A stretch of DNA of 64,000 nt. It comes from Arthrobacter sp. H35-D1. Lineage in GTDB: Bacteria > Actinomycetota > Actinomycetes > Actinomycetales > Micrococcaceae. This document shows positions 27,487-36,324 of the stretch, one piece after another. The translations under genes and the position numbers were made by a program. The stretch is from assembly GCF_030063185.1 (NCBI RefSeq), contig NZ_JASISP010000013.1, positions 37,547 through 101,546 on the forward strand, written 5' to 3'. Below the pieces are notes generated by a model. That model saw only the letters and a list, made by a program, of their open reading frames with translations. It was not told the DNA's origin and made no database searches. Every line of letters starts with the position of its first letter. The first letter of the stretch is position 1.

Positions 27487-27625
27487 CTTGGTGATTGTGT
27501 CCTCGTCGGAGGGACGGCGGCAGTGGTCGTCGAAGCACTCCGGGCATGAAGACTAATCGTCTGGCATCGCGAATGGCCGAGCTCGGCAGCGCGAGTTCGC
27601 CAATTAGCGGTGATACGCTCACAGC

Positions 27626-28036
27626 ATGTCGCCACTGCGTCTTGGACTGATCCTTGCGGGTGTTTCGGTCGTCATCTTTGGAGTGATGGGCGTTGCTTTA
27701 CGTGCTGAGGGAGACTTGTCCGCCGCACGAAGCACATTCGCCGCAGGCGTGATCGCCGCAGCCACGAGCGGCACGTCCGTGATCTACCAAGTCGACCGAT
27801 GGAAACTCTCCCGCCAGTCGGCGATTCATTTCGTGATCATGCTTTGCACCGTGCTGCCGGCTTTGTTCTGGAGTGGCTGGTTCTCGCTCGACAGCCCTCT
27901 CGAATACTTGGCAGTGGTCGGATACTTCCTCGTTGCAGGGCTCGTGATATGGCTGGTGATGTTTAGCGTGTTCGGAGTGATTCTGCCCAAGCATCGGGCA
28001 AGCCGGGACCCAACCCCAAGGAAACAACGGAGCTGA
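27626..28036 (+). CDS. DUF3021-like small membrane protein
   Basis: 136 residues from ATG (MSPLRLGLILAG). Four transmembrane helices occupy about residues 5-25, 37-56, 68-86 and 94-120, and the tail is basic. The segment IYQVDRWKLSRQSAIHFVIM matches the DUF3021 signature (I-x-E-x-x-RWSL..Q..IHF). DUF3021 proteins are usually encoded beside a LytTR regulator; none is adjacent here. It may be a relic of such a pair. The function is unknown. Confidence 0.7.
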   Translation: MSPLRLGLILAGVSVVIFGVMGVALRAEGDLSAARSTFAAGVIAAATSGTSVIYQVDRWKLSRQSAIHFVIMLCTVLPALFWSGWFSLDSPLEYLAVVGYFLVAGLVIWLVMFSVFGVILPKHRASRDPTPRKQRS

Positions 28037-28752
28037 TACCGAGACGCAACACTTCTTTTTCGCCTTTGGGCCACTTTGGACAACGGATCAAATTGTCCGC
28101 TTAGGCGCTTGGAACAGCGTGCAGTAGAGGGCCTGCCCGTTCACAGCACGGGTGGCCCGGGATCGGCAGGCAGTGTTTGCACCTTTGCAGGTCAGCAGCT
28201 GGTTTGTTCGGTGAGGAGCCTCTTGTGGGACCCTTCGATGGTGTCCATGCAAAATGCCTCTTTCGGGATGTTGCGAACGGACAACAGGCACTAATCTGTC
28301 TTCACAGCCCCTTGCGTGGTTCGAAAGCGTGGTTGCAGAAGGTTCCAAGACACGCCCGCAGCGTCGATCAGTGGCGCAGGCACCTGTTGCGACCCTGCTG
28401 CCGGACCGCTTCCGGCCATTGCGAACTTCGAGGAAGATCCTCCACAGGAGCATGCTTAGCCGTCCACCCGCGTACATTCCGATCATGCGAGGTCGGGCCG
28501 ACTGTCATGTCGTCGGGGGCCAACATGGTGTTTTTCCGTTTTCTGAGGCGCTCCCAGCGGAAGCCCAATCACCCTGACCGACCTGACCATTGCGCAGGAG
28601 CGCTATGTCAGATAGATACACCATTTCACGAGTATTTTGAGACACAACGACTGCCCCGTGACTATAGTGGAAAAAGGGGCAGGGGCACTCTCGGGTGCTT
28701 TCCGGACACCGTTCGCGTCCCCGTTCCATTGGATTGATAGACGGGATTTATC
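28037..28752. other. 716-bp gap with no convincing gene
   Basis: Short frames exist on both strands, but none has a recognisable domain, a good ribosome-binding site or a consistent start. A GGACAA...TTGTCC inverted repeat lies at about 28078-28098. A TATAGT element at 28663-28668 may belong to the katA promoter. The segment looks like decayed mobile or accessory DNA. Confidence 0.5.
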
Positions 28753-30210
28753 ATGACCGAGGAGAGTTTTACCACCACCACTGCGGGCATACCCGTTGAA
28801 AGTGACGAGCACTCACTGACTGTCGGGCCGGACGGGCCGATTCTGCTGCAGGATGCCTACCTGATTGAGAAAATGGCCCAGTTCAACCGGGAGCGAGTTC
28901 CCGAGCGTCAGCCGCACGCCAAGGGTGCCGGTGCCTTCGGCCATTTCGAGGTGACGCACGACGTCAGCGAGTACACCAAGGCTGATCTGTTCCAGCCAGG
29001 ACGCACCACGGATATGTTGATTCGGTTCTCTACCGTGGCGGGTGAGCACGGCAGCGCGGATACTTGGCGTGATCCGCGTGGCTTCTCGATGAAGTTCTAC
29101 ACGACCCAGGGCAACTACGACCTGGTGGGCAATAACACGCCGGTGTTCTTCATGCGGGATCCGATGAAGTTTCAGGATTTCATCCGCTCTCAGAAGCGAC
29201 GTGCCGATAACAACCTGCGCGATAACGACATGCAGTGGGATTACTGGTCGCTCTCGCCGGAATCGGCCCACCAGGTAACTTGGCTGATGGGCGATCGCGG
29301 GATTCCGCGGAGTTGGCGGAACATGGACGGGTTCTCCAGCCATACCTACATGTGGGTCAACGACGGTGGGGAGAAGTTCTGGGTGCGCTACCACTTCAAG
29401 ACCAATCAGGGCATTGAGTTCCTCGCCCAAGAGGAAGCCGATCGTTTGGCCGGGTCCGACGGCGACTACCACACGCGCGACCTGTGGCAGGCGATCGAGC
29501 GCGGCGACTACCCCAGCTGGACGCTGAAAATGCAGATCATGCCCTTCGAGGACGCTAAAACGTATCGGTTCAACCCTTTCGATATCACCAAGACGATTTC
29601 GCAGAAGGACTACCCGCTGATCGAGGTTGGCACGATGACGCTGGATCGCAACCCGAACGATTACCACACACAGATTGAGCAGGCCGCTTTCTCCCCGAGC
29701 AACATGGTCCCAGGCATCGGGCCGAGCCCGGACAAGATGCTTCTGGGCCGTCTCTTCTCCTATGCCGACGCCCAGCGGCACCGGATCGGGGCGAACTACA
29801 ACGAACTACCGGTCAATGCGCCCCAGTCCCCGGTGCACAGTTATTCCAAAGACGGACAAATGCGACACCACAACCCGGGCGACCCCGTTTACGCACCCAA
29901 TTCCAAGGGCGGTCCGCGGGCGGACACGGAACGCTTCGGCGAACCGGCCGGCTGGCAAACCAATGGTGACATGGTGCGTGCCGCCGCGACCCTGCACTCG
30001 GAAGACGACGACTTCGGGCAACCGGGAACCCTGATCCGCGAGGTACTCGACGATGACGCGCGTGACCGGCTGGTCAGCAACGTCGTCGGGATGCTCCTGA
30101 ACGGCGTGAGCGAGCAGGTTCTGCTGCAGACATTCGGTTACTGGCACAAGATCGACAAAAATATCGGTGACCGGATCGAGACGGGTGTGCGCAGCGGCCA
30201 ACAGCAGTAA
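28753..30210 (+). CDS. katA: Monofunctional heme catalase (clade 3 type)
   Basis: 485 residues from ATG ([12 protein letters not shown]). Catalytic His55 is in [16 protein letters not shown], Asn127 in [15 protein letters not shown], and the proximal heme ligand Tyr337 in [14 protein letters not shown]. The length fits small-subunit clade 3 catalases, which turn hydrogen peroxide into water and oxygen in the cytoplasm. The gene stands alone in the probable island, flanked by non-coding DNA. No Fur- or OxyR-type site was evident upstream. The stop codon is followed within 7 bp by the 15-bp repeat that also occurs at site A. Confidence 0.95.
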   Translation: MTEESFTTTTAGIPVESDEHSLTVGPDGPILLQDAYLIEKMAQFNRERVPERQPHAKGAGAFGHFEVTHDVSEYTKADLFQPGRTTDMLIRFSTVAGEHGSADTWRDPRGFSMKFYTTQGNYDLVGNNTPVFFMRDPMKFQDFIRSQKRRADNNLRDNDMQWDYWSLSPESAHQVTWLMGDRGIPRSWRNMDGFSSHTYMWVNDGGEKFWVRYHFKTNQGIEFLAQEEADRLAGSDGDYHTRDLWQAIERGDYPSWTLKMQIMPFEDAKTYRFNPFDITKTISQKDYPLIEVGTMTLDRNPNDYHTQIEQAAFSPSNMVPGIGPSPDKMLLGRLFSYADAQRHRIGANYNELPVNAPQSPVHSYSKDGQMRHHNPGDPVYAPNSKGGPRADTERFGEPAGWQTNGDMVRAAATLHSEDDDFGQPGTLIREVLDDDARDRLVSNVVGMLLNGVSEQVLLQTFGYWHKIDKNIGDRIETGVRSGQQQ

Positions 30211-30216
30211 CCGTCA

Positions 30217-30231
30217 ACTTTCAGGGGTGCC
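30217..30231 (+). repeat. 15-bp direct repeat of site A
   Basis: ACTTTCAGGGGTGCC is identical to 25937-25951. The two copies flank the GntR-DUF3021-katA segment of about 4.3 kb and look like the edges of an inserted or exchanged block. Confidence 0.7.
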
Positions 30232-30540
30232 GACGGTCCCCGGCCGACGAGACGCCATGCCCACAAACTATGAGACGACCAGACGGCCGTGGGCCACCAC
30301 GCTGCGAAATGCACCACCCCACGAGGCGTGTCGAAGGGCGCGAGCACGGCTTGACAGGTTCGTGCCCGCGCCTTCCACAAAGAACAGTCCAACAGGCACG
30401 GTCCACCTGCAGATCCCTGAACTTCACACCCCTGAACCAACTCAGTGTCTGGAAACCTCTGTGTCTCATATCCCACGGGAGGCAGGACGGCCTTTGCGCT
30501 CTGGTCACACCCCAAAGAGTGCCGAAGTCTATGGCCACGG
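30232..30540. other. Gap between katA and site B with no gene
   Basis: No frame here has a domain or a credible start. TGTGTCTCA at 30460-30468 is the reverse complement of TGAGACACA at 28638-28646 upstream of katA. The match is short and may be chance or a remnant of an insertion element. Confidence 0.45.
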
Positions 30541-30620
30541 CTGCAGGAGCGGTGGTAATTACACCCCCGAAACTGCTGGAGCGATGGGTGGTTCACCCCC
30601 GAAACTGCAGGAGCGTCGGT
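30541..30620. repeat. Dispersed 32-bp repeat, site B (inverted relative to site A)
   Basis: CTGCAGGAGC, CTGCTGGAGC and CTGCAGGAGC begin at 30541, 30574 and 30606. The last two are each preceded by CACCCCCGAAA. The reverse complement gives CGACGCTCCTGCAGTTTCGG followed by GGGT, the same unit as site A. It lies between the convergent katA and tetR genes. Confidence 0.8.
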
Positions 30621-30640
30621 AGGGAAGGGCGGGGCGAATG

Positions 30641-31225
30641 CTAGGGGGTGGCTCCCTTTGCCAGGCCACCGGAGAATGTGAACAGGATTGCTGCTGCGAC
30701 CTCCGTCACCGGCGTGTCCGGGGTGAACAGCAGCCATTCCAGCCCGCCCATGAGCGTGGCCCCGAAAATGCCGCCGGCCATCAGCAGCCGGCTGCTCTCG
30801 GAGGTGCCCGCCGGAACCAGCGGCAGCAAAGCCGTGCCGATCTCCGCCACGGCCTCGCGGCGCAGTCCCGACGTGGTGTTTTGCCAGGCCCTGTCAGTGC
30901 GGAAAATCTCCGCCGCCATCATTTTGGCCAGCGCCCGGTTCTCCGCAATCAACGTCAGCATGTCGGTGACCATCGCCTCGATCGCAGCAAACCCGGCCGC
31001 CGACTCCCGTGCGGCACGCAGCGTATCCGACAACGAACCAACCCCCGTGGTCAGCAGCTCCTCAAACAGCTTGTCCTTGGACGCAAAGTTGTAATACACG
31101 CTGCCCTTGGCCACCCGCGCCCGCTCCGCCACCTCATCCATGGTGGTCCCGGAAATCCCGTGCGAGGCACCAAGCTCCAGCGCGGCGGCCAAAATGGCCT
31201 GTTTGGTGGCGGAGATGCGGGGCAC
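30641..31225 (-). CDS. TetR/AcrR family regulator of the ABC-YhgE operon
   Basis: 194 residues from ATG (MPRISATKQAILAAALELGA). The N-terminal helix-turn-helix is clear: ISGTTMDEVAERARVAKGSVYYNFASKDKLFEEL. The C-terminal helical domain would bind an unknown ligand. It is the last gene of an operon with yhgE and the ATPase gene (64-bp gap). The palindrome ACTGACTGGTCAGT in front of the operon is the likely target, implying repression of an export or envelope function until a ligand appears. Confidence 0.88.
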   Translation of the reverse strand: MPRISATKQAILAAALELGASHGISGTTMDEVAERARVAKGSVYYNFASKDKLFEELLTTGVGSLSDTLRAARESAAGFAAIEAMVTDMLTLIAENRALAKMMAAEIFRTDRAWQNTTSGLRREAVAEIGTALLPLVPAGTSESSRLLMAGGIFGATLMGGLEWLLFTPDTPVTEVAAAILFTFSGGLAKGATP

Positions 31226-31289
31226 GGGAATTCCTTTGCTTGGGGGAAAGTCATGGACGACGGCGGGAGGCGGGGGGTTGCGCTGTTGG

Positions 31290-33638
31290 CTACATCTCCA
31301 GTTCGGGATGCAGGCGCTTGATGGAGAACACGCGCTGGCGTCCCGCCGCGAAGGCGCTGATAGCCACCGAGCCCAGGGCCAAGAGTGCCAGGAAAGCCAC
31401 CGAGACCCACAACCGGGAGTCTATTCCACCAGTCATCAGCTCCCTAAGTCCACTCACCACATAGCTGGCAGGCATGAACGGGTGCAGCGCCTGGAAGAAG
31501 CCGGGAGTGGTTTCCACCGGATACGTGCCGCCCGAAGAGCTCAGCATCAGCATCAGCAGCACCAAGCTGGCCACGCGTCCTGCTGCGGTGCCGAACACAA
31601 TGATGAGCATTTGCTGCAGCGCCAGGAACGCCACGGTGGTGAGGTAAATGAAGGCAGCCATGGCCACCGGGTAGACGGGGTTCATGTCAAGGCCCCACAA
31701 CAGCACGGCCACCATGATGACCACCTGTCCCAAGCCGATGGCAAGGGCCGGCAACAGGCCTGTCAAGACACTGCGCAGGCCGTTGGCCCCGGCGGCCAGG
31801 GCACGGGTGGGAAGGGCGCGCAGCAGCAGCCAGGAAATCAAGGCGCCCACAAAAGTGGCCAAGGCAATGAAGAACGGGGCAAAGCCCTCGCCAAAGCTGC
31901 CCGACTCATTCGCCCACTGCGCGTCGACGGCAACCGGGTTCGCCAGCACCTGCGACTTTTGTTCGAGCAGTTCGGCGGAGTCGTTCGGGACTGTTTGGCC
32001 GCCGTCGTGCAACTTGGTGGTGAGCTGGTGGCTGCCCGCCGAGAGCTTGTCGGCCCCGTCGGCGAGCGCGGTGCCGCCATCCAACAAGGTGCCGGTGCCG
32101 GTGGCCAGATCGGAGGTGCCGTCGCTGAGCGTGCCGGCCCCGGCGGCCAGTGCAGCGGCGCCGTCCCGGGCCGTGGTGGCACCGGAAGACAGTGCGCTGG
32201 CACCGCCGGAGACCTTCTCGGCGCCGGCAGCCAGGTTCGCCGAGCCGGCCACGGCACCTTGGGAGCCCTTCGCCAGTGCGGCGGCACCGGAATTCAGTGC
32301 CTCGGCACCCTTCGCCAGCTGGTCCGCGCCGGTTGCGGCGGCGGTGACGCCCGAGGACAGCGTGGTCACGCCGGTGGAAACTTCGCCGACCCCGTCGGCA
32401 AGCTGGGAGGCTCCTGCAGCCAAGGGAGTGGTGCCGTCGGTCGACAGCGAGTTGGCGCCCGCTGCCAGCTGCCCGGCACCCGCGGCCAAGGGCTGCACGC
32501 CCTCGGCTTGGAGCTTCTTCAAACTGTCCAACAAAGCGCTGGCAGGTGTTTCCGGGGGCAGGTTCTCGGCCGTGGCTATGAGCGTTGCCAGGTCGGCCGA
32601 GGTTTGGGCGGCCCCCGAAGAGAGGGTGTCGGCACTGCCGGCCAGCGTGGCCGCCGAACCCGAGAGCTTGGCTGCGCTCGCCGACAGCGATCCGGCCCCG
32701 GTGGATACCGAGACGGCACCCTTGTCGAGCTTCTGCGCATCGGGGACGGCGTTGCCCAGCGAGGTGGCCAGATCCTGGCTTCCCGTGGACAGGGTGGAGC
32801 TGCCGTTGGCCAGCGCGGTGGCGCCGGCGTTCAGGTCGACAAGGCCCGTGGCCAGCGTGTTGGCCCCGGTGGACAGCGATGAAGCGCCGGTGTCCAGGGT
32901 TGCTGCGCCGCCGGCCAGGGAGGAGACGCCCGTTGAAAGCGTGGCGGCCCCGTCGGACAGCTGGACGGCTCCGTCCTTGAGCGTGAGCGAGCCCGCGGCC
33001 AGGTCCTTCATGCCCACCACCAACTGGCCGGCACCGTCCTTGGCCGTGTCGATGCCCGAGGTGACCTCCGCAGAACCGTCCGCAGCGGCGCGCAGGCCGT
33101 CCCCGGCGTCGTGCAAGCCAACGAGCAGTTCGGAGGAAGTTTGCTCGCCGAGCTGCTCGGAAACGGCGTCGCGGACCTGGGCCATGGCCTGCTTTCCCAG
33201 GACGCTGGAGAGGAAGTTGTTGGTGTCGTTGAATTCGACGTCGAGCTGGGTTTGCGCAGGGGAGTCCGTGCCGACCGAGACGGCGTTCTTGGAGAAGTCC
33301 GCCGGGATGGTGAGGGAGAAGTAGTACTTGCCGTCGGCGACGCCGGATGTGGCGTCCGCAGCGTCGGTCTGCTCCCATTTCAAGTCCATGCCGTCCAGCA
33401 GCTTCGTGCTGAGGTCCTGGCCGGCGTTGACCACCTCACCATTGTTCGTGGCGCCGGTGTCCGCATTGACGAGGGCCACCGGCAGGGAGTCCATGTGCTT
33501 GTCGGGGGCCTGGAACGCCCACAGGTACAGGGCGCCGTAGATCAGTGGGATGAACAGCATCACGGCCACGGCGATCTTGGGCAGTTTGCCGCGCTTGAAC
33601 CGGCTCAGTTCCGTGCCGGGGGATAAAAAGGCAAACAT
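31290..33638 (-). CDS. YhgE/Pip family membrane protein with long heptad-repeat region
   Basis: 782 residues. One transmembrane helix lies near the N-terminus (about 22-42, IAVAVMLFIPLIYGALYLWAF), followed by the conserved extracytoplasmic YhgE N-domain (LPVALVNADTGATNNGE...). Residues about 180-565 are a long run of 7-residue units of the type LSTGASSLATGA, predicted as an extended helical or beta-like rod outside the cell. Five to six C-terminal helices (about 575-770, GALISWLLLRALPT...) resemble an ABC-2 permease. Homologues are the phage-infection protein (Pip) and YhgE. The neighbouring ATPase suggests an export system. The substrate is unknown. Confidence 0.9.
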   Translation of the reverse strand: MFAFLSPGTELSRFKRGKLPKIAVAVMLFIPLIYGALYLWAFQAPDKHMDSLPVALVNADTGATNNGEVVNAGQDLSTKLLDGMDLKWEQTDAADATSGVADGKYYFSLTIPADFSKNAVSVGTDSPAQTQLDVEFNDTNNFLSSVLGKQAMAQVRDAVSEQLGEQTSSELLVGLHDAGDGLRAAADGSAEVTSGIDTAKDGAGQLVVGMKDLAAGSLTLKDGAVQLSDGAATLSTGVSSLAGGAATLDTGASSLSTGANTLATGLVDLNAGATALANGSSTLSTGSQDLATSLGNAVPDAQKLDKGAVSVSTGAGSLSASAAKLSGSAATLAGSADTLSSGAAQTSADLATLIATAENLPPETPASALLDSLKKLQAEGVQPLAAGAGQLAAGANSLSTDGTTPLAAGASQLADGVGEVSTGVTTLSSGVTAAATGADQLAKGAEALNSGAAALAKGSQGAVAGSANLAAGAEKVSGGASALSSGATTARDGAAALAAGAGTLSDGTSDLATGTGTLLDGGTALADGADKLSAGSHQLTTKLHDGGQTVPNDSAELLEQKSQVLANPVAVDAQWANESGSFGEGFAPFFIALATFVGALISWLLLRALPTRALAAGANGLRSVLTGLLPALAIGLGQVVIMVAVLLWGLDMNPVYPVAMAAFIYLTTVAFLALQQMLIIVFGTAAGRVASLVLLMLMLSSSGGTYPVETTPGFFQALHPFMPASYVVSGLRELMTGGIDSRLWVSVAFLALLALGSVAISAFAAGRQRVFSIKRLHPELEM

Positions 33639-34466
33639 TTAGACGCTCTCCTTGATGAGTTCGTGCAGGGGTGTGGTGTCGTCGGCGTCCGTTGCGTCCG
33701 TTGCGTCCGTTGCGTCCGTTGCGTCCGTTGCGTCCGTTGCGTCCGTTGCGTCCGTTGCGTCCGTTGCGTCCGCGTCGGGGGTGTCGGAAGGGGGGCCGGC
33801 AGCTTCGGCGCTGATATCGACGACGAGGGGATTGATGCCACGCTCATCCCACAAGGCTGAATCGAGGGAGGACGCCGCCACCACCACATCCGTGCGTTTG
33901 GCGGCCACGGCGGCCAGCCGTTCCCAAATGATGGCGCGGGAGCCGCTGTTGCGAATTTGCTCGATGTCGTCGACGAACAGGACCTTGGGGCTGCCCATCA
34001 TGGCCCAGGCAATACGCAGCAGGAACTTTTCCGTCTCGTCAAGGTCCCAGATGAGCGTGCCGGCAGTCGGGAGGGGCTGATCGCCAAAGACCGTGCCGCA
34101 GATGTCCGCAACGTCGCCGTCGTCGAGCTTGTGCACCATGGACCACCACGGTGAGAGCCAGGCGAGCCGTTCACGGAGCGTGGCGCCGACGGTGACGGAC
34201 TCCTCCAGGCCGTCAATGCCGGAGAAGCCCGCCACGGCGCTGAGCTTTTGCACGGCGCGGAGCTGGCGGGGGAGTTCAAGCCCTGCCACCAGCAGCGTGC
34301 CGTCCTGGTGCCTCATCCGGCCGGCCAAGGTGAGCAGCAGCGAGGTGCGCCCGCTGCCTGCATCGCCGCGAAGAACGGAAAGTCCGCTGTCGAGGCTGAA
34401 GGTGAGTGGGCCGGATACGGGGCCGCGCCCTGCTGACAGCGCAAGGTTGTTGGCATGAATCTGCAC
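33639..34466 (-). CDS. Degenerate ABC-type ATP-binding protein, partner of YhgE
   Basis: 275 residues ending 1 bp before yhgE. The ABC fold is recognisable, but the key motifs are altered. Walker A is GDAGSGRTS (residues 34-42) with Arg40 in place of lysine. The LSGGQ signature is replaced by LDETE (about 142-146). Walker B, VLFVDDIEQ, has Asp in place of the catalytic Glu. The switch histidine is not seen in VVVAASSLDSALW. Binding or hydrolysis of ATP may be weak or lost. The C-terminus carries nine ATD tripeptides encoded by a 9-bp repeat. It is the first gene of the operon. Confidence 0.8.
   Translation of the reverse strand: MQIHANNLALSAGRGPVSGPLTFSLDSGLSVLRGDAGSGRTSLLLTLAGRMRHQDGTLLVAGLELPRQLRAVQKLSAVAGFSGIDGLEESVTVGATLRERLAWLSPWWSMVHKLDDGDVADICGTVFGDQPLPTAGTLIWDLDETEKFLLRIAWAMMGSPKVLFVDDIEQIRNSGSRAIIWERLAAVAAKRTDVVVAASSLDSALWDERGINPLVVDISAEAAGPPSDTPDADATDATDATDATDATDATDATDATDATDADDTTPLHELIKESV
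33691..33771 (-). repeat. 9-bp tandem repeat, nine perfect copies, in the ATPase gene
   Basis: GTTGCGTCC (plus strand) is repeated nine times without a mismatch, encoding Ala-Thr-Asp units on the minus strand. Copy-number change keeps the frame, so the C-terminal linker length could vary between strains. Confidence 0.95.
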
Positions 34467-34576
34467 AGTGGTTCCTTTGGTGGTTGATCTCCGCGGAGCA
34501 GCTCCGGGACGGGATCTTGCGGATCGGTGGTCCGGCCGCCGTGTGCTGCGGGGGACTGTCAGGTTCCTATCTTTGT

Positions 34577-34590
34577 ACTGACTGGTCAGT
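34577..34590. promoter_or_regulatory. TetR-type operator in front of the ABC-YhgE-TetR operon
   Basis: ACTGACTGGTCAGT is an inverted repeat (ACTGAC/GTCAGT, 2-bp spacer), 111 bp upstream of the ATPase start, in the 293-bp divergent gap shared with dus. This is the usual form of a TetR-family operator. The assignment to the neighbouring regulator is inferred. Confidence 0.6.
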
Positions 34591-34759
34591 TTAGCAAATT
34601 GATCGGGACATCCCGAACCTTGGAGCGAGAAATGCGGCCGCGACCTTGTCCACGGGTGACTGTGACGTGGGCCGGCTCCCGGCCGGTTGGCTGGGCAGTC
34701 GCCAGGGCGGGTGAAAAGCTCCTGGCGCTTAATTTGGACAGGTTTGAGAGAATTGTCAG

Positions 34760-35941
34760 GTGACTGTTACAGACCTCCCCTCCAGCGACACCAAAATCGA
34801 CCTGCCGCCCTTGCAGATTGGCAACATCACGGTGGACACCCCCGTTGTGCTGGCCCCCATGGCCGGAATCACGAACACGGCGTTCCGCAGGCTGTGCCGC
34901 GAGCACGGCGGCGGCGTTTTCGTCTCCGAAATGGTCACCTCCCGCGCCCTCGTGGAGCGCACGCCGGAATCCATGCGCCTGATCAGCCACGACGAAGACG
35001 AGAAGATTCGCTCGGTGCAGCTGTACGGCGTCGACCCTGAAACCGTGGGCAAGGCGGTGCGGATGCTGGTGGAGGAAGATCACGCCGACCATATCGACTT
35101 GAACTTCGGCTGCCCCGTGGCCAAGGTGACTCGCCGCGGCGGCGGTGCTGCGCTGCCCTGGAAGATCGACCTCTTCACATCCATCGTGCAAACGGCTGTG
35201 CGGGAAGCGTCCAAAGGCGGGCTGCCGCTGACCATCAAGATGCGCAAAGGCATCGACGACGACCACCTGACTTATCTGGAGGCGGGCAGGATTGCCCGTG
35301 ATGCCGGAGTCGCCGCCGTCGCGCTGCACGGCCGCACGGCCAGCCAGTTCTACTCGGGCAAGGCGGACTGGGACGCCATTGCCCGTCTCCGCGAGGCCCT
35401 GCCCGACATCCCCGTGCTGGGCAATGGCGACATTTGGAGCGCCGAGGACGCCATCGCCATGGTACGCCAGACCGGAGTTGACGGCGTGGTGGTGGGCCGC
35501 GGCTGCCAAGGCCGCCCGTGGCTCTTTGGCGACCTCATGGCCGCGTTCGAAGGCAGCGACGCCCGCCACAAGCCCGGCCTGGCCGAGATTGCCGCCGCCG
35601 TCTACCGCCACGCCGAGCTGCTGGTTGACACGTTCGACGACGAAAACAAGGCCCTGCGCGACATCCGCAAGCACATGGCCTGGTACTTCAAGGGCTACGT
35701 GGTGGGCGGGGATCTGCGCGCCCAACTCGCCGCAGTGCCCACCCTCGAGGTGCTGCGCGGCTTGCTGGACCAACTCGACATGGACTCCCCGTACCCCGGC
35801 GCCGACGCCGAAGGCCCCCGCGGCCGTGCCGGCACACCCAAGCGAACCGCCCTTCCTGCCGGATGGCTGGACGAGCGCACCATCAGCGGCTCGCAAAAAG
35901 TGGAAATCGCCGGCGCCGAACTGGACGTCTCCGGAGGGTAA
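34760..35941 (+). CDS. dusB: tRNA-dihydrouridine synthase (DusB type)
   Basis: 393 residues from a GTG. A TIM-barrel flavoenzyme with catalytic Cys118 in HIDLNFGCPVAKVTRRGGGAAL, the N-terminal VVLAPMAGITNTAFR, and the FMN-phosphate loop VVVGRGCQGRPWLF. It reduces specific uridines in tRNA using NADPH. The family call is certain; the DusB subtype is inferred from actinobacterial usage. It is divergent from the YhgE operon and followed by dgt after a repeat-containing gap. Confidence 0.92.
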   Translation: MTVTDLPSSDTKIDLPPLQIGNITVDTPVVLAPMAGITNTAFRRLCREHGGGVFVSEMVTSRALVERTPESMRLISHDEDEKIRSVQLYGVDPETVGKAVRMLVEEDHADHIDLNFGCPVAKVTRRGGGAALPWKIDLFTSIVQTAVREASKGGLPLTIKMRKGIDDDHLTYLEAGRIARDAGVAAVALHGRTASQFYSGKADWDAIARLREALPDIPVLGNGDIWSAEDAIAMVRQTGVDGVVVGRGCQGRPWLFGDLMAAFEGSDARHKPGLAEIAAAVYRHAELLVDTFDDENKALRDIRKHMAWYFKGYVVGGDLRAQLAAVPTLEVLRGLLDQLDMDSPYPGADAEGPRGRAGTPKRTALPAGWLDERTISGSQKVEIAGAELDVSGG

Positions 35942-36177
35942 TCCCCGGCAGCTCCCAGCACTCGCAAGCTCGTAACGGGTCCCTCGCTGCTGTGGGCCCA
36001 CCCAGCCGCTCGCGATTGACCGCTCATTGAGGCGGCGGGGGTGTGGTCCTGACCTTATTCGCAGGACTCGTCTCGAGTTCTGCGTGTAGGTGCTTCGGCG
36101 CCGAACTGGCCATGGGTTCTGCGTATGAATTCGGAGATAAACGCGTGACTTGCACCAGGCAGCAGCCGGGCCGTCCA

Positions 36178-36245
36178 TAAATGCCGCAGTTTGACGGAAA
36201 TGCCATGGAACAAACCCCGGCGAATCCGTCAAACAGGGGCATTTA
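36178..36245. repeat. Imperfect 21-bp inverted repeat between dus and dgt
   Basis: The arms at 36178-36198 and 36225-36245 match at 18 of 21 positions (TAAATGCC...GTTTGACGGA against its reverse complement), separated by 26 bp. It can fold into a long hairpin. It has the form of a miniature mobile or palindromic intergenic element. The rest of the 383-bp gap (35942-36324) shows no gene. Confidence 0.75.
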
Positions 36246-36324
36246 CCGTCTTGCCGCCCACAAGGCTGCCCGGGCCTGTGCGCAAGATGCCCGGCCGGTG
36301 CGGCGTTGGCCCTAAGCTGGGGTT

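Noticed and set aside
28088..28486. A 132-codon minus-strand frame upstream of katA.
   Set aside because: No domain, a poor start region and an Arg/Cys-rich composition typical of chance frames.
31107..33324. Very long open frames on the plus strand opposite yhgE (up to 591 codons).
   Set aside because: The YhgE heptad repeats use a narrow GC-rich codon set, which keeps the antisense frames open. The products are low-complexity with no domain and no ribosome-binding site.
34577..34590. Assigning the palindrome to dus rather than to the YhgE operon.
   Set aside because: dus is a housekeeping gene 170 bp away. The site is closer to the operon that contains the TetR gene.
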